DNA from: Methanobacterium paludis
GTDB taxonomy: Archaea > Methanobacteriota > Methanobacteria > Methanobacteriales > Methanobacteriaceae
Reading direction: 5' to 3'
Assembly (NCBI RefSeq): GCF_000214725.1
Contig: NC_015574.1
Span: 310,001-374,000, forward strand
Length of the DNA: 64,000 nucleotides
Part shown: positions 8,609 through 17,490 of the stretch, in pieces
How the letters are laid out: every line of letters starts with the position of its first letter
How positions within the stretch are numbered: the first letter of the stretch is position 1
Program-made: the position numbers and the translations under genes
Notes under the pieces: generated by a model
What the model saw: only the letters and a program-made list of their open reading frames with translations
What the model was told of the DNA's origin: nothing
Database searches by the model: none

Positions 8609-9187
8609 TTATAGCAATTTATTTTCTTCTTTTGCTATGCTATGGAATTCTTTGATCTTCAGTTCACGACTTTTCATTTCAAGGAATGCATAGACGCTTT
8701 TATGTCTTGCTCCTTTCAGAATCATCTCAACGGCTTCTTTTGCAATGTGGATACGTTCCATATCACCTATCATGGCTACTGTTTTACCGTATACTGACAC
8801 GTTAACCCCAGTCATGTCTGTGATTATGTCTCGTGTCCTACCGTCTTTACCTATTATCCTTCCCTTTTGTCTCAGCACTGCTTTTTTTGATTTTCCAACG
8901 TAATCTGGCAGATTTATTATTTCCAGTATTAAATCATCACTGGTGAGCTTTAGGGCGATTTCAGGGTTGAAACCTCGACCTATTGCTTTTACGATGTATC
9001 TAGTCTTCCAGACAGATAATGGGTCTTCAGTGTCTTCCCGTGGTGATATGGCTATGCTTCCCGTTTCACTGTCAATTTCTATGTTTGTTTTGGTTGCATT
9101 TTCAATTTCTTCTTTTACAATGCCTTGTTTCCCAATGACCACTCCCACCCTTTCACGGGGGATCTTGAGATATTCAGTGTTAGGCAT
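8609..9187 (-). CDS. KH-domain RNA-binding protein (archaeal Dim2/Pno1-like)
   Basis: 192 aa with two KH-type repeats. The first has IPRERVGVVIGKQGIVKEEIENATKTNIEID (residues of about 8-38) with a good GxxG loop. The second has RQKGRIIGKDGRTRDIITDMTGVNVSVYG (about 107-136). This two-KH form matches the archaeal relative of eukaryotic Dim2/Pno1, which helps late 16S/18S rRNA 3'-end maturation and binds the small-subunit precursor. The next gene upstream encodes Rio1, another 40S/30S maturation factor, which supports a ribosome-assembly role. The ATG follows GAGGTGAA. The role is inferred from the family. Confidence 0.85.
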   Translation of the reverse strand: MPNTEYLKIPRERVGVVIGKQGIVKEEIENATKTNIEIDSETGSIAISPREDTEDPLSVWKTRYIVKAIGRGFNPEIALKLTSDDLILEIINLPDYVGKSKKAVLRQKGRIIGKDGRTRDIITDMTGVNVSVYGKTVAMIGDMERIHIAKEAVEMILKGARHKSVYAFLEMKSRELKIKEFHSIAKEENKLL

Positions 9188-9250
9188 AATTTCACCTCAT
9201 GTTGTCTAAATAATATATTACAATATCCTTTATAATATACTTTTCTATCC

Positions 9251-10018
9251 TCATAAATCCATAATTTTACTCTTAATCTCATCCTTAGTGATATGAATAC
9301 CCAGTTTTTTAAAATCTTTAACTAAGTTGTCTATATCCCTGTTTAAAAGCTCCATTGATACAGGATGGTTGACCAAAACACCTTGGCCCATATCGATTAT
9401 AACGGGTTCACCATCATTAATTAAGATATTATAACTTGATAAATCGCCATGGACTAATTTAGCATCTTTATATAATATTTTAACATAATCTACTATTTTT
9501 TCTAAAACTTCCTGAGGATTGGATATTTTTGATTGTCTCAGGGGTAGTGCAGGGTTTCCTTCTTCATCCCCTACAAATTCCATTACCAGAACATTATTTT
9601 TTGCAATTATGGGTTTTGGAACATTTACTCCAACTTCATATGCTCTCATGAGGTTTCTATATTCCTTAGTAACCCATGTATTGATGATCTGGCGTTTGTT
9701 GGAGGTTCTAACATTAAACCTGGGGTCGCCCTGGATATAATACTGCATTTTTTTAAAATCAGATGATCTAACTCTGTATATCTTAACAGCAACTAATTCA
9801 TTATCTTTGTTATATCCTTTGAAGACATTTGCTTCTTTCCCTGTACTTATTGCCCCTTTTAAAATGTGGATATGCCCCATTTTGGACAGTTTATAGAGTG
9901 TTTTAAGGGTCATACTATCGAAAACTTCGCTTCCAACTTGTCTGTCCTCAATGCCTTTTATTCTCTTCTCTGACAACAGTTTTCTTAAATCATCATCTGC
10001 CTTTGATACTTTTGACAC
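9251..10018 (-). CDS. rio1: RIO1-type serine protein kinase
   Basis: About 255 aa. Kinase features include the RIO nucleotide loop GAISTGKEANVFKG, the lysine strand ELVAVKIYRV, the hinge NVLVMEFVG, the catalytic loop LVHGDLSSYNIL and the metal loop VIIDMGQGV. RIO kinases act as ATPases in final maturation of the small ribosomal subunit. The start is taken as the GTG at 10018 because GTGAGGAG lies 8 bases before it; a GTG at 10027 is the alternative. It sits between aIF1A and the KH-domain gene on the same strand. Confidence 0.93.
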   Translation of the reverse strand: MSKVSKADDDLRKLLSEKRIKGIEDRQVGSEVFDSMTLKTLYKLSKMGHIHILKGAISTGKEANVFKGYNKDNELVAVKIYRVRSSDFKKMQYYIQGDPRFNVRTSNKRQIINTWVTKEYRNLMRAYEVGVNVPKPIIAKNNVLVMEFVGDEEGNPALPLRQSKISNPQEVLEKIVDYVKILYKDAKLVHGDLSSYNILINDGEPVIIDMGQGVLVNHPVSMELLNRDIDNLVKDFKKLGIHITKDEIKSKIMDL

Positions 10019-10216
10019 ATAGAACACTCCTCACATAAAAATTGAACTACCTAAAATATCATAACTAAACCTCTAAAACTATTATTCATTTTAAGTTTTT
10101 AAAACATTTAAAAAGTTTTAAAAAGCTTCAATAGCTTCAAAAAGCTTTAAAATAGTATAAATTTTGTTAATAAATATTTGAACAGTTATATAACTTTAAT
10201 AAATTTTATTTTAAAA

Positions 10217-10522
10217 TTATAGTTTTAAATAACCTCTGCGCTCAAGCCAGTTGGCTTCTGTACGTGTATATCTCCATATGACGTCAGCTTTTTCGTCGCT
10301 CTGGAAATCCCATGGTTTTATAAGGACTACATCTCCTTCCCTGATCCATATTCTTTTCTTCATCTTACCCGGAATTCTTGTAAGTCTTGTTTTACCATCC
10401 GCACATCTGACTTTTAGTTTTCCATGGCCCAGTATTTGTTCAACTACTCCTGGTATTTCCCCGCGTCTAGGGGATCTCACTCTCCTTACTTCCTGAGTTC
10501 CCTGATTTTGTCCTCTTCTCAA
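10217..10522 (-). CDS. Translation initiation factor aIF1A
   Basis: 101 aa, the normal length for archaeal IF-1A. It has a basic N-terminal tail, an S1-like OB fold (GVVEQILGHGKLKVRCADGKTRLTRIPGKM) and the conserved KPWDFQSDEKADVIWRY strand. It binds the A site of the small subunit and helps initiator tRNA and mRNA selection. The start is TTG at 10522, placed after AAGGAGGAGAG. It is probably the first gene of the aIF1A-Rio1-KH-top6B-top6A block, although gaps of 60-200 bp between some genes leave room for extra promoters. Confidence 0.95.
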   Translation of the reverse strand: MRRGQNQGTQEVRRVRSPRRGEIPGVVEQILGHGKLKVRCADGKTRLTRIPGKMKKRIWIREGDVVLIKPWDFQSDEKADVIWRYTRTEANWLERRGYLKL

Positions 10523-11013
10523 ATACTCTCCTCCTTCTTTAGAATTATTTGTCCTAGGTTAAATAGATCATTAAAAGTAAAGATTTATAGGTGTATATAA
10601 TGTTGATTCAATTATAATTATGAATATCTTTCATAAAATTTTACTTAACAGTAGCACTGTTTTGTTGATCATTTAATCTTAGTATCTATATAGAGTTTTG
10701 ATGTATATAAAAAAGAGCATTTATTATGAGTTGGGGTATATGAAATTTTTATTACTTTTTATTTTTGTTGATAAAATTTAAAATTCTTTTCATTATGGAC
10801 AGTTTACTTATCTCAAGTATTTAATCAAAATTTCATTTTATCAAAAAAAAGTTTCATTAGATACATTCACTCATTTCACCCATAATAAATTGAAGTAAGT
10901 AAAATTACTATAATGACAACATTCAATAGGATTAGGAATAAAAAATTAATAAATCGTTTTCGTGTTGATTAGTACAACCTACATTTACAATTTAAATTTA
11001 AAAACGTGGTAAC
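10523..11013. other. 491-bp divergent upstream region of aIF1A and moeA
   Basis: No ORF or RNA gene was recognised. A TATA-like element on the minus strand (TTATATAC, 10593-10600) lies about 70 bases before the aIF1A start. The rest is AT-rich with no clear repeats. Confidence 0.5.
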
Positions 11014-12261
11014 ATGGGAAAAGTATTTTTAAACATAATGGAACCTGAAGATGTGGAAAAAATCATTGGAGATCTTCCAGTTAAAAAAAGTGTTGAAAAT
11101 GTACTGATTAAGGAAGCTCACAGAAGGGTACTTGCAGAAGATGTTTATGCAACTATCAACCTTCCCCCTTTCAGCAGAGCATCCATGGATGGGTATGCTG
11201 TGAGGTCAGAGGACACATTCAAAGCATCTGAAGATTATCCAGTTAAACTGAGACTTTTGGAATCTGTGGGTGCAGGGGATATACCCAAAAACAAAGTTGA
11301 AAAAGGAACGTGTATAGAGATTTCAACGGGTGCTCCAGTACCGGAAGGTGCTGATGGAGTTGTTATGGTTGAAGTTACCCAAAGAAAAGCTAAAAACAAT
11401 AATTCGGAAGAGGTCATGGTTTATGAAAGCGTTACAATGGGTGAGAACATAGCGGTGGCAGGCTCTGATGTGAAAAAAGGTGAAATTCTGCTTCCAAGTG
11501 GAGCCCTGATAAATTCGAATAAAATAGGGGTTTTGAGTGCAATTGGGATGAAAAAAGTACCTGTTTTTGCAAAGCCCAAAGTAGCTGTCATATCAACGGG
11601 AAATGAAATAGTAAAAAACGATCAGAAGTTGGAGTATGGTAAAATATACGATATAAACTCTCAGACAATTTCAAATGCTGTGGAAGAGTGTGGATGCACA
11701 CCAGTATATTCTGAGATAGTTAAGGATGATTATAAATCGTTTATGGGTAAAATAAATGAATTTAAAGATGTTGATCTAATCATCACATCTGGAGGAACTT
11801 CTGCAGGTACTGGGGATGTTTTAAGGACAGTTTTGGACGAGTTAGGTGATGTTCTGGTGCATGGAATAGCTGTAAAACCGGGCAAACCCACAATAGTTGG
11901 ACTGATTCCTAGTGAAAATGATAAAAAAGTTATAATCGGACTTCCAGGTAACCCCGTATCAGCGCTCGTAATATTCCACGTCTTTGTTGCTCCATTTTTG
12001 AGGAAGATGGCTTCGCTGAAGGATGAGGGAGGCAAGAAACAAACCCGAGAACTCAAGATCTCAAGAAGATACCACTCAGCAAAGGGCAGGTTACACTATG
12101 TTCTTGTAAAAGTTGATAAAGAAACAGCCATCCCTATATTAAAGGATTCTGGTGCAATATCTTCCCTTGCAGAGGCAGATGGATTTATTGAAATTCCAAA
12201 AAACGTTGAAATCATTCAAGAAGGAAGTTACGTTACTGTAATGCCGTTGAGTGAACTTTAA
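11014..12261 (+). CDS. moeA: Molybdopterin molybdotransferase
   Basis: 415 aa, full length for MoeA. It inserts molybdate or tungstate into adenylylated molybdopterin, the last step of the cofactor used by formylmethanofuran and formate dehydrogenases in methanogens. Seen in order: SRASMDGYAVR (about 50-60), STGAPVPEGADGVVMVE (about 106-122), AVISTGNEIV (about 193-202), the phosphate-binding ITSGGTSAGTGD (about 257-268), GIAVKPGKPT and GLPGNPVSALVIF, then the C-terminal domain IV. The ATG follows a GTGGT ribosome site. It is monocistronic. Confidence 0.93.
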   Translation: MGKVFLNIMEPEDVEKIIGDLPVKKSVENVLIKEAHRRVLAEDVYATINLPPFSRASMDGYAVRSEDTFKASEDYPVKLRLLESVGAGDIPKNKVEKGTCIEISTGAPVPEGADGVVMVEVTQRKAKNNNSEEVMVYESVTMGENIAVAGSDVKKGEILLPSGALINSNKIGVLSAIGMKKVPVFAKPKVAVISTGNEIVKNDQKLEYGKIYDINSQTISNAVEECGCTPVYSEIVKDDYKSFMGKINEFKDVDLIITSGGTSAGTGDVLRTVLDELGDVLVHGIAVKPGKPTIVGLIPSENDKKVIIGLPGNPVSALVIFHVFVAPFLRKMASLKDEGGKKQTRELKISRRYHSAKGRLHYVLVKVDKETAIPILKDSGAISSLAEADGFIEIPKNVEIIQEGSYVTVMPLSEL

Positions 12262-12404
12262 ATTAGTATAATGACGGCCTGTTGACTAAATTCACAGAAA
12301 ATATGTCATTTATAGAACTAAATAAATTGAAAACATAGGTTTGAGAAATTTAATAAATTTAAACAATTTTTAGTAATAAAGCGCGTCCTAAATAAGGTGG
12401 TCTT

Positions 12405-13025
12405 GTGTTTAAAAAGAATTCAATGGATTATAAGAAACAATCAAGGAAAAATTTTGATGAAGAAGCTGACACGTATTATGAAACTCACGATGGAAAACAT
12501 TCTAAAGCCCTGTACGATCTGATGATCGATAAATTGAATTCGTTGGACTACTCTTCCCTTCTTGATGTTGGGTTCGGTACTGGAGAGGTTCTCTCACGCA
12601 TATCTTGTGAAGGTGTTCGGTTTTCAGGTCTTGATATATCACCACAAATGCTCAGCATTGCAAGAGAAAATCTTGGAGAAAGTGTGGATCTCAGACTTGG
12701 CGATTCAGAGGAACTCCCATGGGATGATGAATCATTTGACGTTGTAATGTGCTTAAACTCATTTCATCACTATCCCAATCCAGAAAAAGTGTTAAATGAA
12801 ATGGGAAGAGTTCTTAAAACTGGTGGAAAAATTGTTATGGCAGATCCATGGCAGTCAACACCCTTCAGGCAAATTATGAATTTATTCATATGTTTTAATG
12901 GTGGTGGGGACGTTAAAATTTACTCCGAATCAGAGATCTGTGACCTTTTGAGCAGATCTGGATTTAAAAATATTGAATGGGAAAGGGCAAATAAAAACGC
13001 GTTCATAGTGATGGCTAACATATGA
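12405..13025 (+). CDS. Class I SAM-dependent methyltransferase
   Basis: 206 aa. The GTG start at 12405 is preceded by AAGGTGG. The fold shows motif I LLDVGFGTGEVLSRI (about 56-70), motif II with FSGLDISPQMLSIAREN, motif III RLGDSEELPWDDESFDVVMCLNSFHHYPNPEKVLNEMGRVLKTGGKIVMADP. This is a small-molecule methyltransferase of the UbiE/Methyltransf_11 type, and the substrate cannot be told from sequence. The neighbours (moeA, UPF0280) do not suggest a pathway. Confidence 0.85.
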   Translation: MFKKNSMDYKKQSRKNFDEEADTYYETHDGKHSKALYDLMIDKLNSLDYSSLLDVGFGTGEVLSRISCEGVRFSGLDISPQMLSIARENLGESVDLRLGDSEELPWDDESFDVVMCLNSFHHYPNPEKVLNEMGRVLKTGGKIVMADPWQSTPFRQIMNLFICFNGGGDVKIYSESEICDLLSRSGFKNIEWERANKNAFIVMANI

Positions 13026-13247
13026 ATCTGCTAACGATTCTGAAAGTTTAGAACTGTTTTTGAGTCCTATTCCTTAACCTTATTTCTAATTTAATTTATA
13101 ATCCTATTCCTAATCTTATTTTAATTTTGTTAAAATAAAGACTTTTAAAATAAGACTTTAATATAGAAAGATCAGGTTTAAATGAAAAAACAGATTAAAT
13201 TTAGCCGAAAACATGATTTCAAGATGTTAAAGTTAAGATAATGGAAG

Positions 13248-14000
13248 TCAGTACACATCAAAGAAATCCCCAAGCACAACCTTCTTATCAGTCTGCACAA
13301 GTTTTGGAATTTTGCCCATTGTACCTGCGGACTCCCCAACCACAACCATAGTACCCCGAATATGTTCTTTGAAGTTATCCGCCCTTTCAAGACAGTTATG
13401 AACAGCAATATTATCTGAATCACCCACTGCACTGTTTGCAATGGATGTTGCAAGGGCATCTGCAATACTGGCTTCATCTGCAAAAATTGTGACAGAATCT
13501 GCCCTTCCAAAGCTTATAGAATGGCCCACAGTACCGGAGGAAGTACATATGCCCATGGGAGTTTTTTCATGTTTTATCTTGAAACCAATTTTTCCTGAAA
13601 GGGATGATTCTCCAGCATACAAACCCACTGTCACATCTTTATTAGTTTTTAGGGCCACATCCCCACCATTATCCGCGATAACATATTTTGCGCCGTTTTT
13701 TAACATAAAACCCATTGAAAGCTGCGCTATTGTCCCTGCAACAGCCGCCATTGGACCTACCTCGGCCCTTCTACCTGCCCTTGCCATCATACTCACAATA
13801 AGTGGGGTTGGGGGCATGGTTTCAACAACAAGAGGTTCTAAGCTTGTTAAAAATTCAGGATGTACTCGTATGTAAGCTGTAAGTTCCATTCTCTGTTCCA
13901 GTATAAAGTTAGGGAGGTAATGTTTTTTAAGATCGGTTTTGAGCAATATGTTGGTCTCTTCGATTTGGATCCTTTCCCTTATGATTCTCGAAGTTGTCAT
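13248..14000 (-). CDS. UPF0280 family protein
   Basis: 250 aa from the ATG at 14000. It matches UPF0280, a family common in methanogens with an ApbE-like fold: ETMPPTPLIVSMMARAGRRAEVGPMAAVAGTIA, YVIADNGGDVAL, then CTSSGTVGHSISFGRAD and the C-terminal DALATSIANSAV. The GTVGHS and DNGGD motifs resemble those of flavin transferases of the ApbE group, but the family's reaction is not established to my knowledge. It lies convergent to the methyltransferase gene and is alone on its strand here. Confidence 0.85.
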   Translation of the reverse strand: MTTSRIIRERIQIEETNILLKTDLKKHYLPNFILEQRMELTAYIRVHPEFLTSLEPLVVETMPPTPLIVSMMARAGRRAEVGPMAAVAGTIAQLSMGFMLKNGAKYVIADNGGDVALKTNKDVTVGLYAGESSLSGKIGFKIKHEKTPMGICTSSGTVGHSISFGRADSVTIFADEASIADALATSIANSAVGDSDNIAVHNCLERADNFKEHIRGTMVVVGESAGTMGKIPKLVQTDKKVVLGDFFDVY

Positions 14001-14130
14001 CAAATTTTATCTGTTTTAAGTACATAAAATATTTAGATATAAATTAGATTATAAAATAAAAGATAGTAATACAATTGGGTTATAAAAAATATGAATCCTA
14101 TTCCAGTGATTAAACATTCAGGTGATTAAA

Positions 14131-14742
14131 ATGATGAGAAAAAATGTAAAATCACATCCAGCCGAAAGAGTTTTGTTTGAGACAAAACCTCAGTTTATTG
14201 TAAGCGTAAAACCTGCTTTAATTAAATTTGTAATTCTTCTTATAGTACTGTACTTTTTCAATTCAGCTGTGGCTTTAACGACATCTTTACAGGATTATTT
14301 AGTAAGCATGGTCCAGATACCCCTTGTTGAAGCTGTGACCATACTGCTCCTGCTCATTGTACTGGTCTTGATTTTATGGATATTATGGGATATATTATCA
14401 TGGAGATCCAGAAGATACTTAATCACGGATAAAAAGGTAATAGTCCAAAGCGGAATACTAAGGAAAGAAAAAGTTTACATGCATTACGATAAAATTCAAG
14501 ATATTTCAGTGTCACAGAGTGTAATGGAACGGATTTTCCGTTCAGGAGATATTCAAATATTTGGGGGACACGAACGCACAATGCTTCTGCTTGAGGACAC
14601 CCCTAACCCTGAAAAAGTTGAAACCATGATAAACAGACTGATTGAAGGGGATGAAATTGAATTTGAGGATCGTAAAACCTATAAAAAGCAGCCAAAGAGA
14701 AGATCTATAGCTGAAGAATACGACAAAAAATTTAAGAGGTAG
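14131..14742 (+). CDS. Bacterial-type PH-domain (YdbT/DUF304-like) membrane protein
   Basis: 203 aa, ATG at 14131 directly after GGTGATT. Two hydrophobic segments (about 25-45 and 66-90) lie before a bPH2 domain: SRRYLITDKKVIVQSGILRKEKVYMHYDKIQDISVSQSVMERIFRSGDIQIFGG. The C-terminus is charged, with a KKQPKRRS cluster. Proteins of this type are membrane anchored with the PH-like domain in the cytoplasm; the role is unknown. It has its own promoter region and no operon partner. Confidence 0.8.
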   Translation: MMRKNVKSHPAERVLFETKPQFIVSVKPALIKFVILLIVLYFFNSAVALTTSLQDYLVSMVQIPLVEAVTILLLLIVLVLILWILWDILSWRSRRYLITDKKVIVQSGILRKEKVYMHYDKIQDISVSQSVMERIFRSGDIQIFGGHERTMLLLEDTPNPEKVETMINRLIEGDEIEFEDRKTYKKQPKRRSIAEEYDKKFKR

Positions 14743-14806
14743 TATAGGAAACCAATTATAATACGACCTTTCAGTATTTGGCTAGAATTTATAATTCGAA
14801 TATTCT

Positions 14807-14832
14807 TAGGATATCCTCTTGGGAATATCCTA
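14807..14832. repeat. Imperfect inverted repeat TAGGATAT / ATATCCTA
   Basis: TAGGATATCC at 14807 and GGGAATATCCTA ending at 14832 form an imperfect hairpin with a short CTCTT loop. It lies 65 bases after the PH-domain gene and about 115 bases before the geranylgeranyl reductase gene. It could be a termination hairpin or an operator for the reductase. Confidence 0.5.
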
Positions 14833-14947
14833 AATTTCCTATGAATGCATTAATTTATTTAAAAATAGAAATATTATGAAATTATTCTATTTTACCTTGA
14901 AATATATAAATTAATTAACAGACTAACTAAAACTAAGATATGGTACT

Positions 14948-16123
14948 ATGAGTAACTATGACATTGTGGTGGTGGGGGCAGGACCTGTAGGATCGACTTT
15001 TGCGAGGTACATGGCAGAAGAAGGTTTTAAAGTGGGAATAATGGAGAGAAAAAAAGATGTGGGTGTTCCCCTACAGTGTGCAGGGCTTGTAGGGAAGAAA
15101 ATAAAAAAATTGAACATTGTACCTGATGAATTCATATTAAACAAAGTTTACGGTGCTTATTTGCATTCTCCATCCGGCACTGTACTTTCTGTTTCCAAAA
15201 AGGAGCCAGAAGCCTATGTGCTTGACAGAGTTGCATACGATAAATTTTTAGCAGAACTTGCAGTTGACAAAGGAGCAGAATTACTCTTAAATCACAGGGT
15301 AGATCATGTGGACATCAAAACAGGAGATGTTTATCTTAAAAATCATGAGAACAAGAAGATATCTGCTGATGTGATTGTTGGGGCTGATGGTTATGCATCC
15401 TCTGTTTCAGATGAATTTAATCACCCTTCAAAAACTTTTCAAGCTGCCCAGTATCTTGTTGATACAGGGATTGATGCTTTTGACAGTGATTATGTTCATC
15501 TTTACGTGGATTCAAAGATATCCCCGGGATTTCTTTGGATAATTCCAGTATCTGAGTCTCAAGTAAGGATAGGTATCTTTGCAGAATCCAGTTATCAGGA
15601 CCTCACAAAGATTTTGAATGAATTTTTAGATAATGAAAAATTTAAGAATGCTTCAATTCTTAAAAAATACCAGGGATTCATACCAGTTTATGATCCTAAA
15701 AAAGAGATATCTAAAGACAGGTCTATACTTCTGGGAGATGCAGCATCCCAGGTAAAACCCACAACTGGTGGTGGCCTTATAATGGGATTCAGGAGTGCCA
15801 AAATCGCGGCTGGTGCTGTATCAAATGCTCTCCATTCCCAAGACATTCAACTTCTCGAGAAATATGGGAAAGAATGCATGAAAAAGTACAAAGGCGAGCT
15901 CAGAATGCAGCTTGAAGTTCAAAAGATATTCCAATCAATGACAAATGAAGATCTCGATAAAATGTTCTTAAAACTTAAAGAAGGCGGTGCGGAGGCTATG
16001 ATTTCTGAATATGGAGACATGGATACACAATCACCCCTAATAAAGGAAATGCTTAAAAGTGGACTTCTTTTCTCTATTTTACCAGGGATGCTATCAAGGA
16101 GGATATCAAATTTATGGAAATAA
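14948..16123 (+). CDS. Geranylgeranyl reductase (archaeal lipid saturation)
   Basis: 391 aa FAD-dependent reductase. It saturates the geranylgeranyl chains of digeranylgeranylglycerophospholipid to give phytanyl membrane lipids. Seen: dinucleotide site DIVVVGAGPVGSTFARYMAEEGFKV (about 4-28), VGVPLQCAGLVG, ADVIVGADGYASSV (about 138-151), and the second FAD motif SILLGDAASQVKPTTGGGLIMGFRSA (about 258-283). The CAGL motif is typical of archaeal geranylgeranyl reductases. Its 3' end overlaps the next gene by 10 bases, so the two are co-translated. Confidence 0.92.
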   Translation: MSNYDIVVVGAGPVGSTFARYMAEEGFKVGIMERKKDVGVPLQCAGLVGKKIKKLNIVPDEFILNKVYGAYLHSPSGTVLSVSKKEPEAYVLDRVAYDKFLAELAVDKGAELLLNHRVDHVDIKTGDVYLKNHENKKISADVIVGADGYASSVSDEFNHPSKTFQAAQYLVDTGIDAFDSDYVHLYVDSKISPGFLWIIPVSESQVRIGIFAESSYQDLTKILNEFLDNEKFKNASILKKYQGFIPVYDPKKEISKDRSILLGDAASQVKPTTGGGLIMGFRSAKIAAGAVSNALHSQDIQLLEKYGKECMKKYKGELRMQLEVQKIFQSMTNEDLDKMFLKLKEGGAEAMISEYGDMDTQSPLIKEMLKSGLLFSILPGMLSRRISNLWK

Positions 16124-17151
16124 TCATGATAATGTCTCAGGAACACACAACCCTGCCCAGAGCAGAGGTTGAATCTGTTTTAGTGGCCGAAAATGTACCT
16201 TTTGTAATACAAGATGAATATGATGGGATTTTAATCCTTGATATTCCTGATGAATACTTCAAATCAATTGAAAATGTTGGAAAACGTCTTTCATATGTGC
16301 ATGAAGTGTGTAAACTCTTATTCGAAACAGATAAAGTTAATTTAATTCCTCAAATTGGAAAATATCCGTGGAAAGATGTTATAACAAAAGATTATGCCGT
16401 AAGAATTAAGAGAATGAACAAAGACCAGAAGTTCAACACCACAGAACTTGAATGGGAGATTGGGGGAGTAATAAAGGACAGAGTTCATGGGGGGATAAAT
16501 GTAAACCTCAAGGATCCTTCAACCTTCTTGAGATTGATATTTATCAACGGAAAGGTCCTTGTCTGTGAAAGATTGGTTAAAGTGTCCAAAAAGCACTTTT
16601 ATGACCTTAAACCACATAAAAGACCATTTTTTTACCCTGGATCCATGAGCCCCAAACTTGCACGATGCATGGTGAATCTTACCCTGGTTGGGAAGGGAGA
16701 TAAGGTTCTTGACCCATTCTGTGGAACAGGAGGCATCCTTATAGAGGCAGGAATAATAGGTGCCAGTGTTGTTGGGACAGATATAGATTCTAGAATGGTC
16801 AGAGGCACGATAAAAAACCTTAATTACTGCGGAATTAAAGATTATGAGGTTTTTCAATCTGATGCAAGGCAAATAGAACTTCCTTATAAGGTTGACGCAA
16901 TTGTAACAGATCCTCCATATGGTATTTCTGCATCAACAGGTGGAGAAGAAAGTGAGAAACTTTACGGCCAGGCTTTAGTTTCAATACAAAATTTAATAAA
17001 AGACAAGGGACTTTTATGCATGGCAACACCCCATTACATGGATATTCATGAAGTAATTAAGGATACAAACTTTGAAATAGTACAACAGCACCATATAAGG
17101 ATGCATAAGAGTTTAACAAGAGTAATATCTGTTTTTAAAAAGATTAAATAA
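16114..17151 (+). CDS. tRNA (guanine10-N2)-dimethyltransferase, THUMP type
   Basis: 345 aa. The N-terminal half is a THUMP RNA-binding region (SQEHTTLPRAEVESVL through VNLKDPSTFLRLIFINGKVLVCERL). The C-terminal Rossmann domain has DPFCGTGGILIEAGIIG (motif I) and the amino-methylase motif VTDPPYGISAS (motif IV). This order matches archaeal Trm-G10/Trm11, which methylates N2 of G10 in tRNA. The start at 16114 overlaps the reductase stop; ATG codons at 16126 and 16132 are alternatives, but the longer form aligns with the family N-terminus. The pairing with a lipid enzyme gives no functional hint. Confidence 0.9.
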   Translation: MEIIMIMSQEHTTLPRAEVESVLVAENVPFVIQDEYDGILILDIPDEYFKSIENVGKRLSYVHEVCKLLFETDKVNLIPQIGKYPWKDVITKDYAVRIKRMNKDQKFNTTELEWEIGGVIKDRVHGGINVNLKDPSTFLRLIFINGKVLVCERLVKVSKKHFYDLKPHKRPFFYPGSMSPKLARCMVNLTLVGKGDKVLDPFCGTGGILIEAGIIGASVVGTDIDSRMVRGTIKNLNYCGIKDYEVFQSDARQIELPYKVDAIVTDPPYGISASTGGEESEKLYGQALVSIQNLIKDKGLLCMATPHYMDIHEVIKDTNFEIVQQHHIRMHKSLTRVISVFKKIK

Positions 17152-17310
17152 AACTTCAAATTTTTCTAATTTTTGGATTAAATATTTTATTATAATACTT
17201 CTAATAAAATACTACAAAATAACTTTAAAAAAGTTAAAAACTAATAAAAATTATTTAGAGTTTATTGAAATTAATTAGGAAATTAGTAGTATATACCTAA
17301 AGGATGTTTG

Positions 17311-17413
17311 ATAGGAATTCAAATAAAATTTGATGAGATCATCTTAAATTCAAATGAAATCAATGAGATCATCTTAAATTCAAATGAAATCAATGAGATC
17401 ATCTTAAATTCAA
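17311..17413. repeat. 30-bp tandem repeat array before the citramalate synthase gene
   Basis: A 30-bp unit is perfectly repeated at 17341-17370 and 17371-17400, starts a third time at 17401-17413, and is preceded by a degenerate copy at 17311-17340. Each junction contains the inverted repeat ATGA-GA-TCAT, at 17333, 17363 and 17393, exactly 30 bp apart. A TATA-like AGTATATAC near 17288-17296 would place the transcript start at about the beginning of the array, so the repeats may lie in a leader of about 170 bases. There are no spacers, so it is not a CRISPR array. Confidence 0.9.
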
Positions 17414-17490
17414 AAAGAATTCCATGAATCATTCAATTCTACTAAAATTTCATTTAAAAAAGAATAAAAAAGAAGTTAGAAGGGGATCTG

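Noticed and set aside
17311..17413. CRISPR-like repeat array
   Set aside because: The 30-bp units are contiguous with no spacers between them, and no cas gene is present.
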